In this document: piece by piece, positions 16,556 through 24,731 of the stretch
Layout: each line of letters begins with the position of its first letter
Numbering within the stretch: the stretch's first letter is position 1
Assembly (NCBI RefSeq): GCF_017876775.1
Contig: NZ_JAGIOP010000002.1
Location: 1,488,001 to 1,552,000, forward strand
Origin: Mycolicibacterium lutetiense
Lineage (GTDB): Bacteria > Actinomycetota > Actinomycetes > Mycobacteriales > Mycobacteriaceae
Reading direction: 5' to 3'
Length of the DNA: 64,000 bases
Notes under the pieces: model-generated
Database searches by the model: none
What the model saw: the letters and a program-made list of their open reading frames with translations, nothing else
What the model was told of the DNA's origin: nothing
Position numbers and translations under genes: made by a program

Positions 16556-18546
16556 GCAGATTCCTTTCGCGCGAATTCTCCTGCTGCCGCCCACCGCTCA
16601 CGTTCCTCGGCCCGCGCCACTTCCATCGCCGTGCGCTTCACGGCAATGTCTGCGGCGTTGGCGGCCAGGAACTGTTCGTGCTCAGCCAGCGAGAACGTGC
16701 CGTCGGTGATCTCGACGTGGCCGCGTCCGGCAGCCATGTCGGCGCGCAGGTCCAGCAGTTCCTCGGCGGATACCGGATACCACTGGATTCGGTCGAAAAA
16801 CCTCAGCAGCCAAGGGTGTTCCGGATCGAATCCCTGGGCCACCAGTGGGTGACGGTGGTTCCAGATTTGGGTCGTGCGCCCGACGAACTGGTAGCCGCCC
16901 GGCCCCTCCATCCCGTAGATGCACAGATATGCCCCGCCGATACCCACCGCGTTCTCCGGGGTCCAGGTCCGGGCCGGGTTGTATTTGGTGGTCACCAGAC
17001 GGTGCCGCGGATCCAGCGGCGTGGCGACCGGCGCACCCAGGTACACATCGCCGAGCCCGAGCACCAGATACTCAGCGTCATAGACGATTCGGTGCACGTC
17101 GTCGACGGAGTCCAGGCCGTTCATCCGCCGGATGAACTCGATGTTCCACGGGCACCAAGGCGCGTCGGCCCGCACACCGTGCATGTAGCGTTCGATCGCC
17201 TCCCGCGTCGACGGGTCGTCCCAGCTCAGCGGCAACCGCACGGTGCGACTCGGCACCACGAGATCCTGCGCGGCAGGCAACGAGGCTTCGAGCTCGGCCA
17301 GCAGCGGTACCAACGCCGACTGCGGGAGCCGGGCCGGGTCCACCTTGACCTGTAGCGAACGAATTCCGGGCGTCAGGTCGATCAGTCCGTCGGGCCGGTG
17401 TTGTTCCAGCGCGTGGTGCAGTGCGTGGGCGCGGGCCCGCAGCGCCAGGTCCAATCGCATTTCGCCGTATTCGACCAGGACGTTGTCGTCCCCGATCCGG
17501 CGATAGGTGACGGCGGTGGTGCCGTCCGATGAAGTTGTGCCGGCGATGATTCCGTTGTCCTCGTCGCCGCCGGCGGAGAACACCGCGGGGATGGAGGCGC
17601 GCCGCGCGGGACCGACGGTGGCCGGCGCGGGAGCCGCCGTAGCCTTCACCGGGATGAACCGGATGGTGGCGCCGGGAGCGAGTTGCCCCAGTTTCCAGCG
17701 ATCGGCGGCGGTGACCGTCACCGGGCAGACGAAGCCGCCGAGGCTCGGACCGTCCGGACCGAGCAGGATCGGGGTGTCCCCGGTGAAGTCGAGCGAACCG
17801 ACGGAATAGGCGTTGTCGTGGATGTTCGACGGATGCAGGCCCGCTTCCCCACCGTCGGGGCGGGCCCATTCAGGTTTCGGCCCGATCAACCGGACGCCGG
17901 TGCGGTCGGAGTTGAAGTGCACCTCGTAGTCGTGGTTGAGCAGCGTGTCGATGTCGTTGCGCGTGAAGAACTCCGGCGCGGAGTGTGGGCCGACAGTCAC
18001 CGCGATGTACCAGTGGTTGCTGATGGCGGGCTGTTCCTCGAACAGGATCCGGCGCCGCGTGCCCACAGGCGCGTCGGCCGTTTCCAGCTTGTCCCCCACC
18101 GCCAGCGCGCGACCCTCGTGGCCCCCGAACCGGCCGAGGGTGAATGTCGATGCACTGCCGAGGTATTCGTCGGCCTGCAGTCCGCCCGCCAGCGCGAGGT
18201 ACATCCGCAGGCCCGGGCAGTCGACCATGCCGATGTCCAGGACCTGACCGGCCTCGACCAGGAACGGCACCCACTGCGCGACCCGTGCCCTGTCGACGGT
18301 CACCGGCGCGGGGGCCCCGGTGACACACACCCAGGTGTCGGTGTCGAACCGCAGCGCCGGTCCACCCATCGTGGCCTCGAGACCGGGTGCGCCCTCGGGA
18401 TTGCCCACCGCGATGTTGGCCAGCCGGAAGGACACATCGTCCATCGGCCCCGATGGCGGCACCCCGACCTGCCAGTACCCGGTCCGCCCCGGCCAATCCT
18501 GGACCGTGGTGGCCATGCCGGGCCGGATCACCTCTAGCGCGGTCAT
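16552..18546 (-). CDS. Urea/guanidine carboxylase-type carboxyltransferase, lacking BC and biotin domains
   Basis: A 664-residue protein corresponding only to the central carboxyltransferase half of urea carboxylase. Residues 1-300 match the CT_A_B part ([43 protein letters not shown]) and residues 350-570 the CT_C_D part ([57 protein letters not shown]). Full-length enzymes (about 1,200 residues) start with a biotin carboxylase and end with a biotinyl domain; here the first codon is at the CT boundary and the last is where the biotinyl domain should begin, with no EAMKM motif. ATG 18544-18546 overlaps the upstream stop (ATGA). The two missing partners are not elsewhere in the window. The sequence is nearer urea/guanidine carboxylase than 5-oxoprolinase PxpBC. 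Confidence 0.82.
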   Translation of the reverse strand: MTALEVIRPGMATTVQDWPGRTGYWQVGVPPSGPMDDVSFRLANIAVGNPEGAPGLEATMGGPALRFDTDTWVCVTGAPAPVTVDRARVAQWVPFLVEAGQVLDIGMVDCPGLRMYLALAGGLQADEYLGSASTFTLGRFGGHEGRALAVGDKLETADAPVGTRRRILFEEQPAISNHWYIAVTVGPHSAPEFFTRNDIDTLLNHDYEVHFNSDRTGVRLIGPKPEWARPDGGEAGLHPSNIHDNAYSVGSLDFTGDTPILLGPDGPSLGGFVCPVTVTAADRWKLGQLAPGATIRFIPVKATAAPAPATVGPARRASIPAVFSAGGDEDNGIIAGTTSSDGTTAVTYRRIGDDNVLVEYGEMRLDLALRARAHALHHALEQHRPDGLIDLTPGIRSLQVKVDPARLPQSALVPLLAELEASLPAAQDLVVPSRTVRLPLSWDDPSTREAIERYMHGVRADAPWCPWNIEFIRRMNGLDSVDDVHRIVYDAEYLVLGLGDVYLGAPVATPLDPRHRLVTTKYNPARTWTPENAVGIGGAYLCIYGMEGPGGYQFVGRTTQIWNHRHPLVAQGFDPEHPWLLRFFDRIQWYPVSAEELLDLRADMAAGRGHVEITDGTFSLAEHEQFLAANAADIAVKRTAMEVARAEERERWAAAGEFARKESA

Positions 18547-19163
18547 GGGCGGGTCACGATCATCCGCACCGCGGTCGGGTCGAATCCGTTGCACGGGTTG
18601 TTGATCTGCGGGCAGTTCGATACCAGCACCAGCGTGTCGATCTCGGCGCGCAGCGATACCGTCTTTCCCGGGGCGGACAACCCGTCGACGATGCCCAACG
18701 AGCCGTCGGCATCCACCGGGACATTCATGAAGAAGTTGATGTTGCTGACGATGTCGGCCTTGGTGAGCCCCCACCGGGCACCCTCACCGACGAAGTTCTC
18801 CACGCACGCGTGCTGGTGTTTGGTGTGGTGTCCATAGCGCAGGGTGTTCGATTCCTGCGAGCACGCCCCGCCGAGGGTGTCGTGGTTGCCGACCTCGTCG
18901 TCGACGATGGTCAGCATCGGTGCACCATCGCTGTCGCGCAGCACCGAACCGGTGGTCAGAAAGATGTTGCCCTGAGCCGTGATCGTGGCCGGGGCGCTGT
19001 AGCGCACGGTGTGGTCGTCGGCCCCGTAGAACAGGGTGTCCACGGCCTGGTTTCCGTGCAGATCGACGATGGTGAGCACGTCGCCGGCGTGCACGATCTT
19101 CGACCAGGGGGCGCGGGGCGCGACGATTTCATCGACAACGGTGTGGGTGGCGGTGACGGTCAT
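18543..19163 (-). CDS. cgdB: DUF1989 protein UAAP2 (carboxyguanidine deiminase subunit)
   Basis: A 206-residue DUF1989 protein of the urea-amidolyase-associated type. Cys/His-rich motifs suited to metal binding are visible: [26 protein letters not shown] and [24 protein letters not shown]1/UAAP2 pairs beside urea-carboxylase genes have been shown in other bacteria to form the carboxyguanidine deiminase CgdAB, converting carboxyguanidine to allophanate. Start and stop overlap both neighbours by four bases (ATGA), so it is translationally coupled. Which paralogue is A or B is my assignment by order and should be treated loosely. Confidence 0.78.
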   Translation of the reverse strand: MTVTATHTVVDEIVAPRAPWSKIVHAGDVLTIVDLHGNQAVDTLFYGADDHTVRYSAPATITAQGNIFLTTGSVLRDSDGAPMLTIVDDEVGNHDTLGGACSQESNTLRYGHHTKHQHACVENFVGEGARWGLTKADIVSNINFFMNVPVDADGSLGIVDGLSAPGKTVSLRAEIDTLVLVSNCPQINNPCNGFDPTAVRMIVTRP

Positions 19164-19987
19164 CGGGCGCTCCAGACATCTTCGGAATTCAGGTAGGCGC
19201 GTTGGTATTCGGGGTCGCGGCCACTGACTGCTGCGCCGACCTCGGCCAGGTCACCCGGCGCCGACCAGGCCAGCACCTCGAGCGCGCCGACGGTGAACTG
19301 CGGCGCCGGGTCCAGCGGATGGGCGGTGTTGGCGATCGCCACGATCAGCGGCAGATGGGTGATCAGTTCGACGGCGGTGCCGGCACCGGCCGAACCGGTG
19401 GACACCAACGTGCCGTCGAGCTCGACCCGCACCCCGTGGAAGAACGACACGCTCGGTGCCACATCCCGACGGGTCAGCCCGTTCTTGAGGGCGGCCAGCG
19501 CGAGCAATTCACGCCCGGCAGGGCTGGGCGACTCCACCTCGCCTGCGCCGTATTTGGCGGTATTGCCGGTCAGGGTGCTGGTTCCGCACAGGGCGTCGTG
19601 GTGGCCCGAGGTGTCCGACGCCAGGGTGGCCAGCACCCGGCCCTGATCGCTGAGCAGCGGGTGACCTGCCGAAAGATAGGCCTGCCAAGGCACTTTCACA
19701 GTGTCGGCGACGTTGAGCCGCTCCCAGGGTGCGTCGGCCCGCCACAGCAGCAGGTGGGCGCACGCGGTGCCGGCCAGATCGCGCAGGCGCAGCCGGGTGC
19801 CGCGGGCCAGCACCTTGCTGGTGTAGCGACCACCGGGAACTGTTTCAGCCCACGTCAATTGCTCGGGTGCCACGTTCTGCGGCGGTGTGGGCCACGCCGA
19901 GGCCGGCACGACCGGCATCGAGTCGGTGAGGATTCCGGCCTGAGACCGGGCATGGTCGCGGGCGCCGGCGGTCGTCGCGGTGGTCAT
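19160..19987 (-). CDS. cgdA: DUF1989 protein UAAP1 (carboxyguanidine deiminase subunit)
   Basis: A 275-residue DUF1989 protein, paralogous to its downstream neighbour. Shared elements are GGRYTSKVLARGTRLRLRDL, HHDALCGTSTLTGNTAKYG and LALAALKNGLTRRDVAPSVS, with PSVSFFHGVRVELDG matching the neighbour's [15 protein letters not shown]. It lacks the neighbour's full second cysteine set ([12 protein letters not shown] is replaced by IANTAHPLDPA), implying unequal roles in a heteromer. ATG 19985-19987 overlaps the permease stop (ATGA). Predicted with UAAP2 to deiminate carboxyguanidine to allophanate and ammonia. Confidence 0.8.
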   Translation of the reverse strand: MTTATTAGARDHARSQAGILTDSMPVVPASAWPTPPQNVAPEQLTWAETVPGGRYTSKVLARGTRLRLRDLAGTACAHLLLWRADAPWERLNVADTVKVPWQAYLSAGHPLLSDQGRVLATLASDTSGHHDALCGTSTLTGNTAKYGAGEVESPSPAGRELLALAALKNGLTRRDVAPSVSFFHGVRVELDGTLVSTGSAGAGTAVELITHLPLIVAIANTAHPLDPAPQFTVGALEVLAWSAPGDLAEVGAAVSGRDPEYQRAYLNSEDVWSAR

Positions 19988-21528
19988 CAGCAGGCTCCGA
20001 TCGTGACGGGATTGGGGTGGGTCTTGCCGCGAGGGAAACAGAGTGCGCCGAGCGCGACCGCGGCCGCGATGCTCAGTGGTCCGGCCCACTGCAGGATCGG
20101 CATATCCCCTCCTGGGTTGAAGATCTCGGCACGCGGCCAGCCCAGGTTGACGATCATCACCGTGCCGTAGAGCACCGCCAGGACGTTGACGGCGATGCCG
20201 AACCTGCCGAGTGAGAACAGCGGCAGGCCTTCGGCGTCGACCTGGTTGCGTTGATCGGGCCAGCCTCTGATTCGGCGGTACAGCAGCGGCGCCGTGACCA
20301 GCAGGTAGGCCAGGTAGATCAGGATGATGCAGACACTCGCCAGGGTCGCGAAGATCGCCGAGTTGCCGACGTTGACCAGCAGCACCCCGATGCACAGCAG
20401 GCCGATGAGCACCGACGGCCAGATCGGGGTGCCGGTGCGGCTGTTGACCTTCGACAGGATCGCCGAGGCCGGGAGGCGGCCGTCGCGGGCCATCGAGAAC
20501 ATCAGCCGGGACGCGGCGGTCTGAATTGCCAAGGTGCAGATGGTGATCGCGATGCAGACGTCGATCAGCAGGACCGTGCCCCAGGGTGAGGACAGCACGG
20601 TGTCGAGCACGTAGGGCAGTCCCTCGGCGGCCAGTCGGCCATCGGTCAGGCTGGGAGCGGCCATCAGTGCACCCAGGATCATGAGCCCGCCACCGAGCGC
20701 TGAGACCGACAGGGCCAGGCGGATGGTGCGGGGTGCGACCCGGCGGGGATTGCGGGTCTCCTCGGCCAGCTCGCCCGCCGAGCCGAAGCCCACCATGACG
20801 TAGGCGGCCATCAGCCCGCTCATGATCCAGGCCCAGACGTATCCGGGTTGGCCGCCGGCGTGGCCGGTGTCGAACACCACTTGCGGTCCGCGCTGTGCAT
20901 GGGTGAAGAACACTCCGATGACGGCGATGACACCGACGATCTCGCAGATCACCCCGGCGCTGTTGACGCGTGACATCCATTTGACGCCAAGACAATTGAT
21001 CGTGGTGGTGAGGACCAGCAGGACGGTGCCGAGGAGGACCGCGTTGGCCGCCCCGCTCGGTGAGGTCAGGGCCGGGTCCTCGCCGATGATCTGGAAGCCG
21101 GACCAGATCGTGGGCAGCACCACCTGTAGCGCGATCGCCGCGGCCGAGGCGGTGACGATCTGGGCCAGGATCATGAACCAGCCACCGAACCAGCCGATCA
21201 CCTCGCCACCCATCCGGCGGGACCATTGGTAGATGGCCCCCGAGATCGGATAGCGCGCGGCCAACTCGGCGAAGCACAGCGCCACCAGGAACTGTCCGAG
21301 GAACACCGCGGGCCAGGTCCAGAAGAAGGCGGGACCGCCGAAGCCGAATCCGAGGCCGAACAACTGGAAAATCGTCGTCAGGATGGACACGAACGAGAAG
21401 CCCGCGGCGAAGGATTCGAACTTGCCGAGCCGACGGTGCAACTGCTGGTCGTAACCGAACTCGGCCAAGTCGTCGTGGTCGCCAAAACGCTCGGACACAT
21501 CACGTCCCGCGGTAGCACTGCTGGTCAT
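19987..21528 (-). CDS. APC-superfamily permease of the guanidine/urea operon
   Basis: A 513-residue integral membrane protein with about twelve hydrophobic segments. APC/amino-acid-polyamine features: GKFESFAAGFSFVSILTTIF, YPISGAIYQWSRRMGGEVIG, GFGSAGELAEETRNPRRVAP and MFSMARDGRLPASAILSKV, which place it with the GabP/choline-type branch. First gene of the operon, so probably the importer for guanidine, urea or a related nitrogen source. ATG at 21526-21528 is preferred; GTG 21579 would add 17 residues and starts close to the GlnR-type box. Its stop overlaps the next start. The substrate is inferred from context only. Confidence 0.8.
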   Translation of the reverse strand: MTSSATAGRDVSERFGDHDDLAEFGYDQQLHRRLGKFESFAAGFSFVSILTTIFQLFGLGFGFGGPAFFWTWPAVFLGQFLVALCFAELAARYPISGAIYQWSRRMGGEVIGWFGGWFMILAQIVTASAAAIALQVVLPTIWSGFQIIGEDPALTSPSGAANAVLLGTVLLVLTTTINCLGVKWMSRVNSAGVICEIVGVIAVIGVFFTHAQRGPQVVFDTGHAGGQPGYVWAWIMSGLMAAYVMVGFGSAGELAEETRNPRRVAPRTIRLALSVSALGGGLMILGALMAAPSLTDGRLAAEGLPYVLDTVLSSPWGTVLLIDVCIAITICTLAIQTAASRLMFSMARDGRLPASAILSKVNSRTGTPIWPSVLIGLLCIGVLLVNVGNSAIFATLASVCIILIYLAYLLVTAPLLYRRIRGWPDQRNQVDAEGLPLFSLGRFGIAVNVLAVLYGTVMIVNLGWPRAEIFNPGGDMPILQWAGPLSIAAAVALGALCFPRGKTHPNPVTIGAC

Positions 21529-21600
21529 AGGCGTTTCTCTCAGGCTCGGGGGCGGTGCCGCCAGCTCCTTAACTGTCACTCGATAGATAAGCTGCTCGGC

Positions 21601-21638
21601 GTGTCCGAGCTGTCACCCACGTGTTTCGTTCATGTAGC
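21601..21638 (-). promoter_or_regulatory. GlnR-type nitrogen-control box
   Basis: Read on the minus strand: GCTAC-N6-GAAAC-N6-GTGAC-N6-GACAC. This is the four-element actinobacterial GlnR pattern (gTnAC-n6-GaAAC twice) with exact 6-base spacing. It ends 72 bases before the permease start and would switch on the operon in nitrogen limitation. It could also act on the divergent nucleotidyltransferase gene, 61 bases away. Confidence 0.75.
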
Positions 21639-21699
21639 GAGCAGTAAGCATTGCGTTGCCGAAACCTCACCGGGCCGGTGTCCTGTCACAATCACCGAC

Positions 21700-22716
21700 A
21701 TGGCTGTGGCTGCGTTGGACGAAGCCCGCGGGCGTATTGCGTCGGCGGCCAGCGAGAGCGAGCTGGTGGCGGCCACCGCCTCCGCCCACGAAGCAGTGCG
21801 GAAGGTGTTCGACGCCCGGGCCGGAGCCGCCTCGGTTGCCGCGGCGTGGTCAGCCGTCGCTCGCGCCGCACTGACCACCGCGGCGCGACTGGTGGACCAC
21901 CGCGGCGGCTGGTACGCCTCGGGCAGCGTCGGCCGCGGCGACGCACTACCCGGATCCGATCTGGAGACCCTGGTGGTCCGCAGCCCCGACGTCACCTCCG
22001 ACGCCGCTTTGGCTCAGGCGGTACATGTGCATGAACTGCTGGGCTGTTGCGGCTTCCGTGCCGACGACAACGGCGCGGTCGCCTCCCGGGTGCGCTTCAA
22101 CCGCACCGCCCAGGAGTGGGCGATCGGCATCGGCAGGTGGGCCGCCGATGCCTCCGCCGACCGGGGCGTGGTGATGATCGGTCTGCTGGCCGACGCCGTC
22201 CCCCTCGAGCTATCGCCCGATCTGCGCGATCAAGCCGGTATCGCGGCGCGCGCCCAACCGTCGTCGCTGGCCGCGATGCTGCAGGACGCCACCTTCACCC
22301 GCGGCCACATCCCGTCCCGGCTGCGGGTACTGACCTCCGGCGACAGCGGCGTCGACGTCAAACTTGCCGCCGTCGACCCGGTGGTCCGGATCGCGCGCTG
22401 GGCCGCGCTCAGTTGCGGATCGGACGCGCTGCCCACCGCCGACCGGATTGCCGCGGCCGCCGGCACCCGTTATCTCGATCCCGATGACGCCAGAGTGCTG
22501 GCGAAATGTCACGCGATCGGATCCAGCATCCGCTGGCGGGTGCGGGCCGCACGCTGGAACCCCACCGGCTCCGATGACCGCGTCGACGAGCGTGTCGAAA
22601 TGTCGGATCTCTCACCGCAGGACCGCACGGCGCTGCGCAGCATCGGCCGTGAACTCACCGGAGTTCGGCGAAAACTCGACTACCTGGCGTCGACCTCGAC
22701 GTTCTCCACGTGGTAG
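21700..22716 (+). CDS. Nucleotidyltransferase (DUF294/GlnD-like) upstream of Fic
   Basis: A 338-residue soluble protein. Residues 74-93 have the nucleotidyltransferase signature GSVGRGDALPGSDLETLVV, i.e. GSxxR...SDxE, with D87 and E89 as the probable metal ligands. The C-terminal half (195-335) resembles the substrate-binding domain that follows in DUF294-type proteins: IPSRLRVLTSGDSGVDVKLA, DPVVRIARWAALSCGS, LSPQDRTALRSIGRELTGV. There is no CBS or cyclic-nucleotide domain. Such enzymes transfer a nucleotide to a protein or small molecule. ATG 21700 is used. The gene overlaps the Fic gene by 7 bases, so the two are made together. Target unknown. Confidence 0.7.
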   Translation: MAVAALDEARGRIASAASESELVAATASAHEAVRKVFDARAGAASVAAAWSAVARAALTTAARLVDHRGGWYASGSVGRGDALPGSDLETLVVRSPDVTSDAALAQAVHVHELLGCCGFRADDNGAVASRVRFNRTAQEWAIGIGRWAADASADRGVVMIGLLADAVPLELSPDLRDQAGIAARAQPSSLAAMLQDATFTRGHIPSRLRVLTSGDSGVDVKLAAVDPVVRIARWAALSCGSDALPTADRIAAAAGTRYLDPDDARVLAKCHAIGSSIRWRVRAARWNPTGSDDRVDERVEMSDLSPQDRTALRSIGRELTGVRRKLDYLASTSTFSTW

Positions 22717-23585
22717 CCACGACGACCGAGGCCGGGCGCCACGCCCTGACCCAAACCATCGCCGCCGAGCGACTGGAAGGCTGGCAGCCTACGACGGAAC
22801 AGATCGCCTCCCTGACCGCTCTGCTCACCGGCGCGGTGAGTTTCGGCGAGTACCTCGGGCCGCAACTTCCGACCACTGTCCCACCGCCGCGCCGGCGGGT
22901 GTTCGCCCGGCGCAGGCCGTACTTCACCCCGGGAACAACGGTGCTGCGCAACAACTTCGGCACGCAGGATGCCCCACTGCTTGCCCAGCTCGAATACGTG
23001 GCGACCGCGGGCCGGATCCTGCAGGTCCACCTGCAGACCCACGACACCGATCTGGACATCCGGTCGCTGCACCGGCACGTGTTCGGGGACGTGTACGCCT
23101 GGGCAGGCGAGCCACGCATCGTCGAACTGCGCAAGGGCGACAGCACGTTCGGCTCGTGCGCACGGATTCCCCGCGCCCTGGAGGCCCTGCACGTCGAGAT
23201 CAGCCGGCTCGCCGACGACGGCACCGAGATCGATGACGGCACGCTGTCCTATCGACTGGCCCGAATCTATGCCGACTACAACCAGATCCATCCATTCCGG
23301 GAAGGCAACGGACGCACCGGAACCCTGCTGCTGCATCGGCTCGCCGGCCGGGCCGGACGCCGCTTGTTTCTCGACGACCTGACCCGCGCGGAGTGGATCA
23401 GCGCGTCCCGCGACTCCATGCCGTTCCGGCGCGACGGGCGCGCCGACCCGCGGCCATTCGTCGCGGTGCTGCGCGGACGGCTGTGGGCCCCTACGGATTC
23501 GGCTCGGTCAGATACCGCTGCACCGTCGGCCCGATCCAGGCAACCAGGTCATCAATGCCGGCCGAAGCCATCGGTTCAATCTTGA
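22710..23585 (+). CDS. Fic-domain protein with antitoxin-like N-terminus
   Basis: A 291-residue protein. Residues 10-50 resemble VbhA-type Fic antitoxins: HALTQTIAAERLEGWQP, then QIASLTALLTGAVSFGEYL; the inhibitory pattern (S/T)xxxE(G/N) appears as A19-xxx-E23-G24, with alanine in the first position. The Fic domain spans about 95-270, with LHRHVFGDVYAWAGEPR and the catalytic loop HPFREGNGRTGT (194-205). His194 is present but the last arginine of HxFx(D/E)GNGRxxR is Thr205. That arginine normally contacts the ATP gamma-phosphate and the inhibitory glutamate. Fic enzymes AMPylate or otherwise modify proteins. GTG start overlaps the nucleotidyltransferase stop; the 3' end overlaps a convergent TetR gene by 95 bases. 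Confidence 0.8.
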   Translation: MVATTTEAGRHALTQTIAAERLEGWQPTTEQIASLTALLTGAVSFGEYLGPQLPTTVPPPRRRVFARRRPYFTPGTTVLRNNFGTQDAPLLAQLEYVATAGRILQVHLQTHDTDLDIRSLHRHVFGDVYAWAGEPRIVELRKGDSTFGSCARIPRALEALHVEISRLADDGTEIDDGTLSYRLARIYADYNQIHPFREGNGRTGTLLLHRLAGRAGRRLFLDDLTRAEWISASRDSMPFRRDGRADPRPFVAVLRGRLWAPTDSARSDTAAPSARSRQPGHQCRPKPSVQS

Positions 23586-24090
23586 GCTGATACCGCGCGA
23601 ACGCCAGACCTACCAGGTGGACGGTCACCAACTCTGCCCGCAACTCGGCATTGTCGACACCGAACTGAGCCGCAATCTGCTCTGCGACGGGTCCCGCCAG
23701 AGTGTCGTGTAGGAGCTTGCGCGCCAACGGTTGGATCGCCGCCGAGCGCCACACGGTCAGCATCGGGTCGAACGATGCTCCCTCATCCCAACGTTGAATA
23801 ACGTCCCGGACCAACCGCTCCCCGATGTGGCCGGGATCCTCGGCGAGCAGCAACGCCAACTGATGCAGCGGATGCTGTGGAGTATCGAGCACCGAGGCGT
23901 TGAACAGCCCCTCCTTGTTGCCGAAGTGGTAGTAGACCATCGCGACATCCACACTGGCATCGGCGGCGATCCTGCGCACGGTCGCGCGTTCGTAGCCGTC
24001 GCGCATGAAGTGCTCGCGCGCCGCGTCGATGATCCGCTGCTTGTTCTGTTGGCCCGTACGCCACCGGCCGCTACGCCCGGTCTCCGACAT
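23491..24090 (-). CDS. TetR regulator of the methyltransferase-monooxygenase operon
   Basis: A 199-residue TetR protein. Helix-turn-helix: NKQRIIDAAREHFMRDGYER, ATVRRIAADASVDVAMVYYHF, NKEGLFNASV. The C-terminal domain resembles the TetR_C_17/18-like group with a run of HLVGLAFARYQLKIEP near the end. ATG at 24088-24090. Two matching inverted repeats lie in the 89-base gap to the divergent methyltransferase gene, so autoregulation and control of that operon are likely. Its last 95 bases overlap the 3' end of the Fic gene on the other strand. Confidence 0.82.
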   Translation of the reverse strand: MSETGRSGRWRTGQQNKQRIIDAAREHFMRDGYERATVRRIAADASVDVAMVYYHFGNKEGLFNASVLDTPQHPLHQLALLLAEDPGHIGERLVRDVIQRWDEGASFDPMLTVWRSAAIQPLARKLLHDTLAGPVAEQIAAQFGVDNAELRAELVTVHLVGLAFARYQLKIEPMASAGIDDLVAWIGPTVQRYLTEPNP

Positions 24091-24104
24091 GCCACGAAGT
24101 TTAG

Positions 24105-24120
24105 TTCAACAACCGTTGAC
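24105..24120. promoter_or_regulatory. TetR operator 1
   Basis: TTCAACAACCGTTGAC: arms TTCAAC/GTTGA(C) around four bases, 15 bases before the TetR start. Confidence 0.6.
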
Positions 24121-24149
24121 CTATGCGGAAGCCGAAGCGTACCGTTTTC

Positions 24150-24165
24150 TTCAACATCGGTTGAA
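24150..24165. promoter_or_regulatory. TetR operator 2
   Basis: TTCAACATCGGTTGAA: perfect 6-base arms around four bases, 15 bases before the methyltransferase start and spaced 45 bases from operator 1. Confidence 0.65.
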
Positions 24166-24179
24166 GAAAGGATTTCGAC

Positions 24180-24731
24180 ATGACGCAACGGCGACTCTGG
24201 TGGCGGCACACCCTCTCGGTGCTGATCGCCCCCGCCACGATGACGATCTTCATTCCAGGCCTGATCCTCTGGCTGACCGGCGCGAAAGCCCCTGACCTGA
24301 CCACCACTTCGGGTCTCCTGCTCGCCCTCGCAGGCGCAGTGTTGATCGCCTTCGGGCTCTGGTTCCTGGTGTGGACGGTCATGCTGTTCGACCGCATCGG
24401 CAAGGGTGCGCTGGCTATCGGATCACCGGTCAACCTGGTGGTGGAAGGGCCGTACCGGCACGTTCGCAATCCGATGATGACCGCGGTGTTCTGCATCCAG
24501 CTCGGTACCGCAGTAGCCACGGCCTCACCCTGGCTCTTCGGTTGGTTCGCATTGTTCTGCACCCTGACCGTGATCGCGATTGCAGTCTTCGAGGAACCCC
24601 ACCTCCGCAGGCGGTTCGGCACCCGGTACGACGAGTTCCGACGCAACGTGCCGCGGTGGATTCCGCGCCCAACCGCATGGGTTCCCCAGTACTCCAACGC
24701 TGATTCCGCACCATCGCCCGGCACGCCATGA
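24180..24731 (+). CDS. Small membrane methyltransferase (isoprenylcysteine/phospholipid methyltransferase family)
   Basis: A 183-residue membrane protein with about four hydrophobic helices and the family signature VVEGPYRHVRNPMMTAVFC followed by FEEPHLRRRFGTRYDEFRRN, which binds S-adenosylmethionine at the membrane face. Related proteins methylate isoprenylcysteine, phospholipids or small lipids. ATG 24180 follows an AGAAAGGA ribosome site. Its stop overlaps the start of the FAD monooxygenase gene (ATGA at 24728), so the two proteins are coupled and probably act on the same hydrophobic compound. Confidence 0.75.
   Translation: MTQRRLWWRHTLSVLIAPATMTIFIPGLILWLTGAKAPDLTTTSGLLLALAGAVLIAFGLWFLVWTVMLFDRIGKGALAIGSPVNLVVEGPYRHVRNPMMTAVFCIQLGTAVATASPWLFGWFALFCTLTVIAIAVFEEPHLRRRFGTRYDEFRRNVPRWIPRPTAWVPQYSNADSAPSPGTP

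Noticed and set aside
16552..18546. 5-oxoprolinase PxpBC fusion
   Set aside because: The order CT_A_B then CT_C_D and motifs such as WCPWNIEF and [18 protein letters not shown] fit urea/guanidine carboxylase, as do the neighbouring genes.
21529..21700. Guanidine-I (ykkC) riboswitch before the guanidine-type operon
   Set aside because: The conserved ykkC sequence blocks were not found on either strand; a GlnR box explains the region better.
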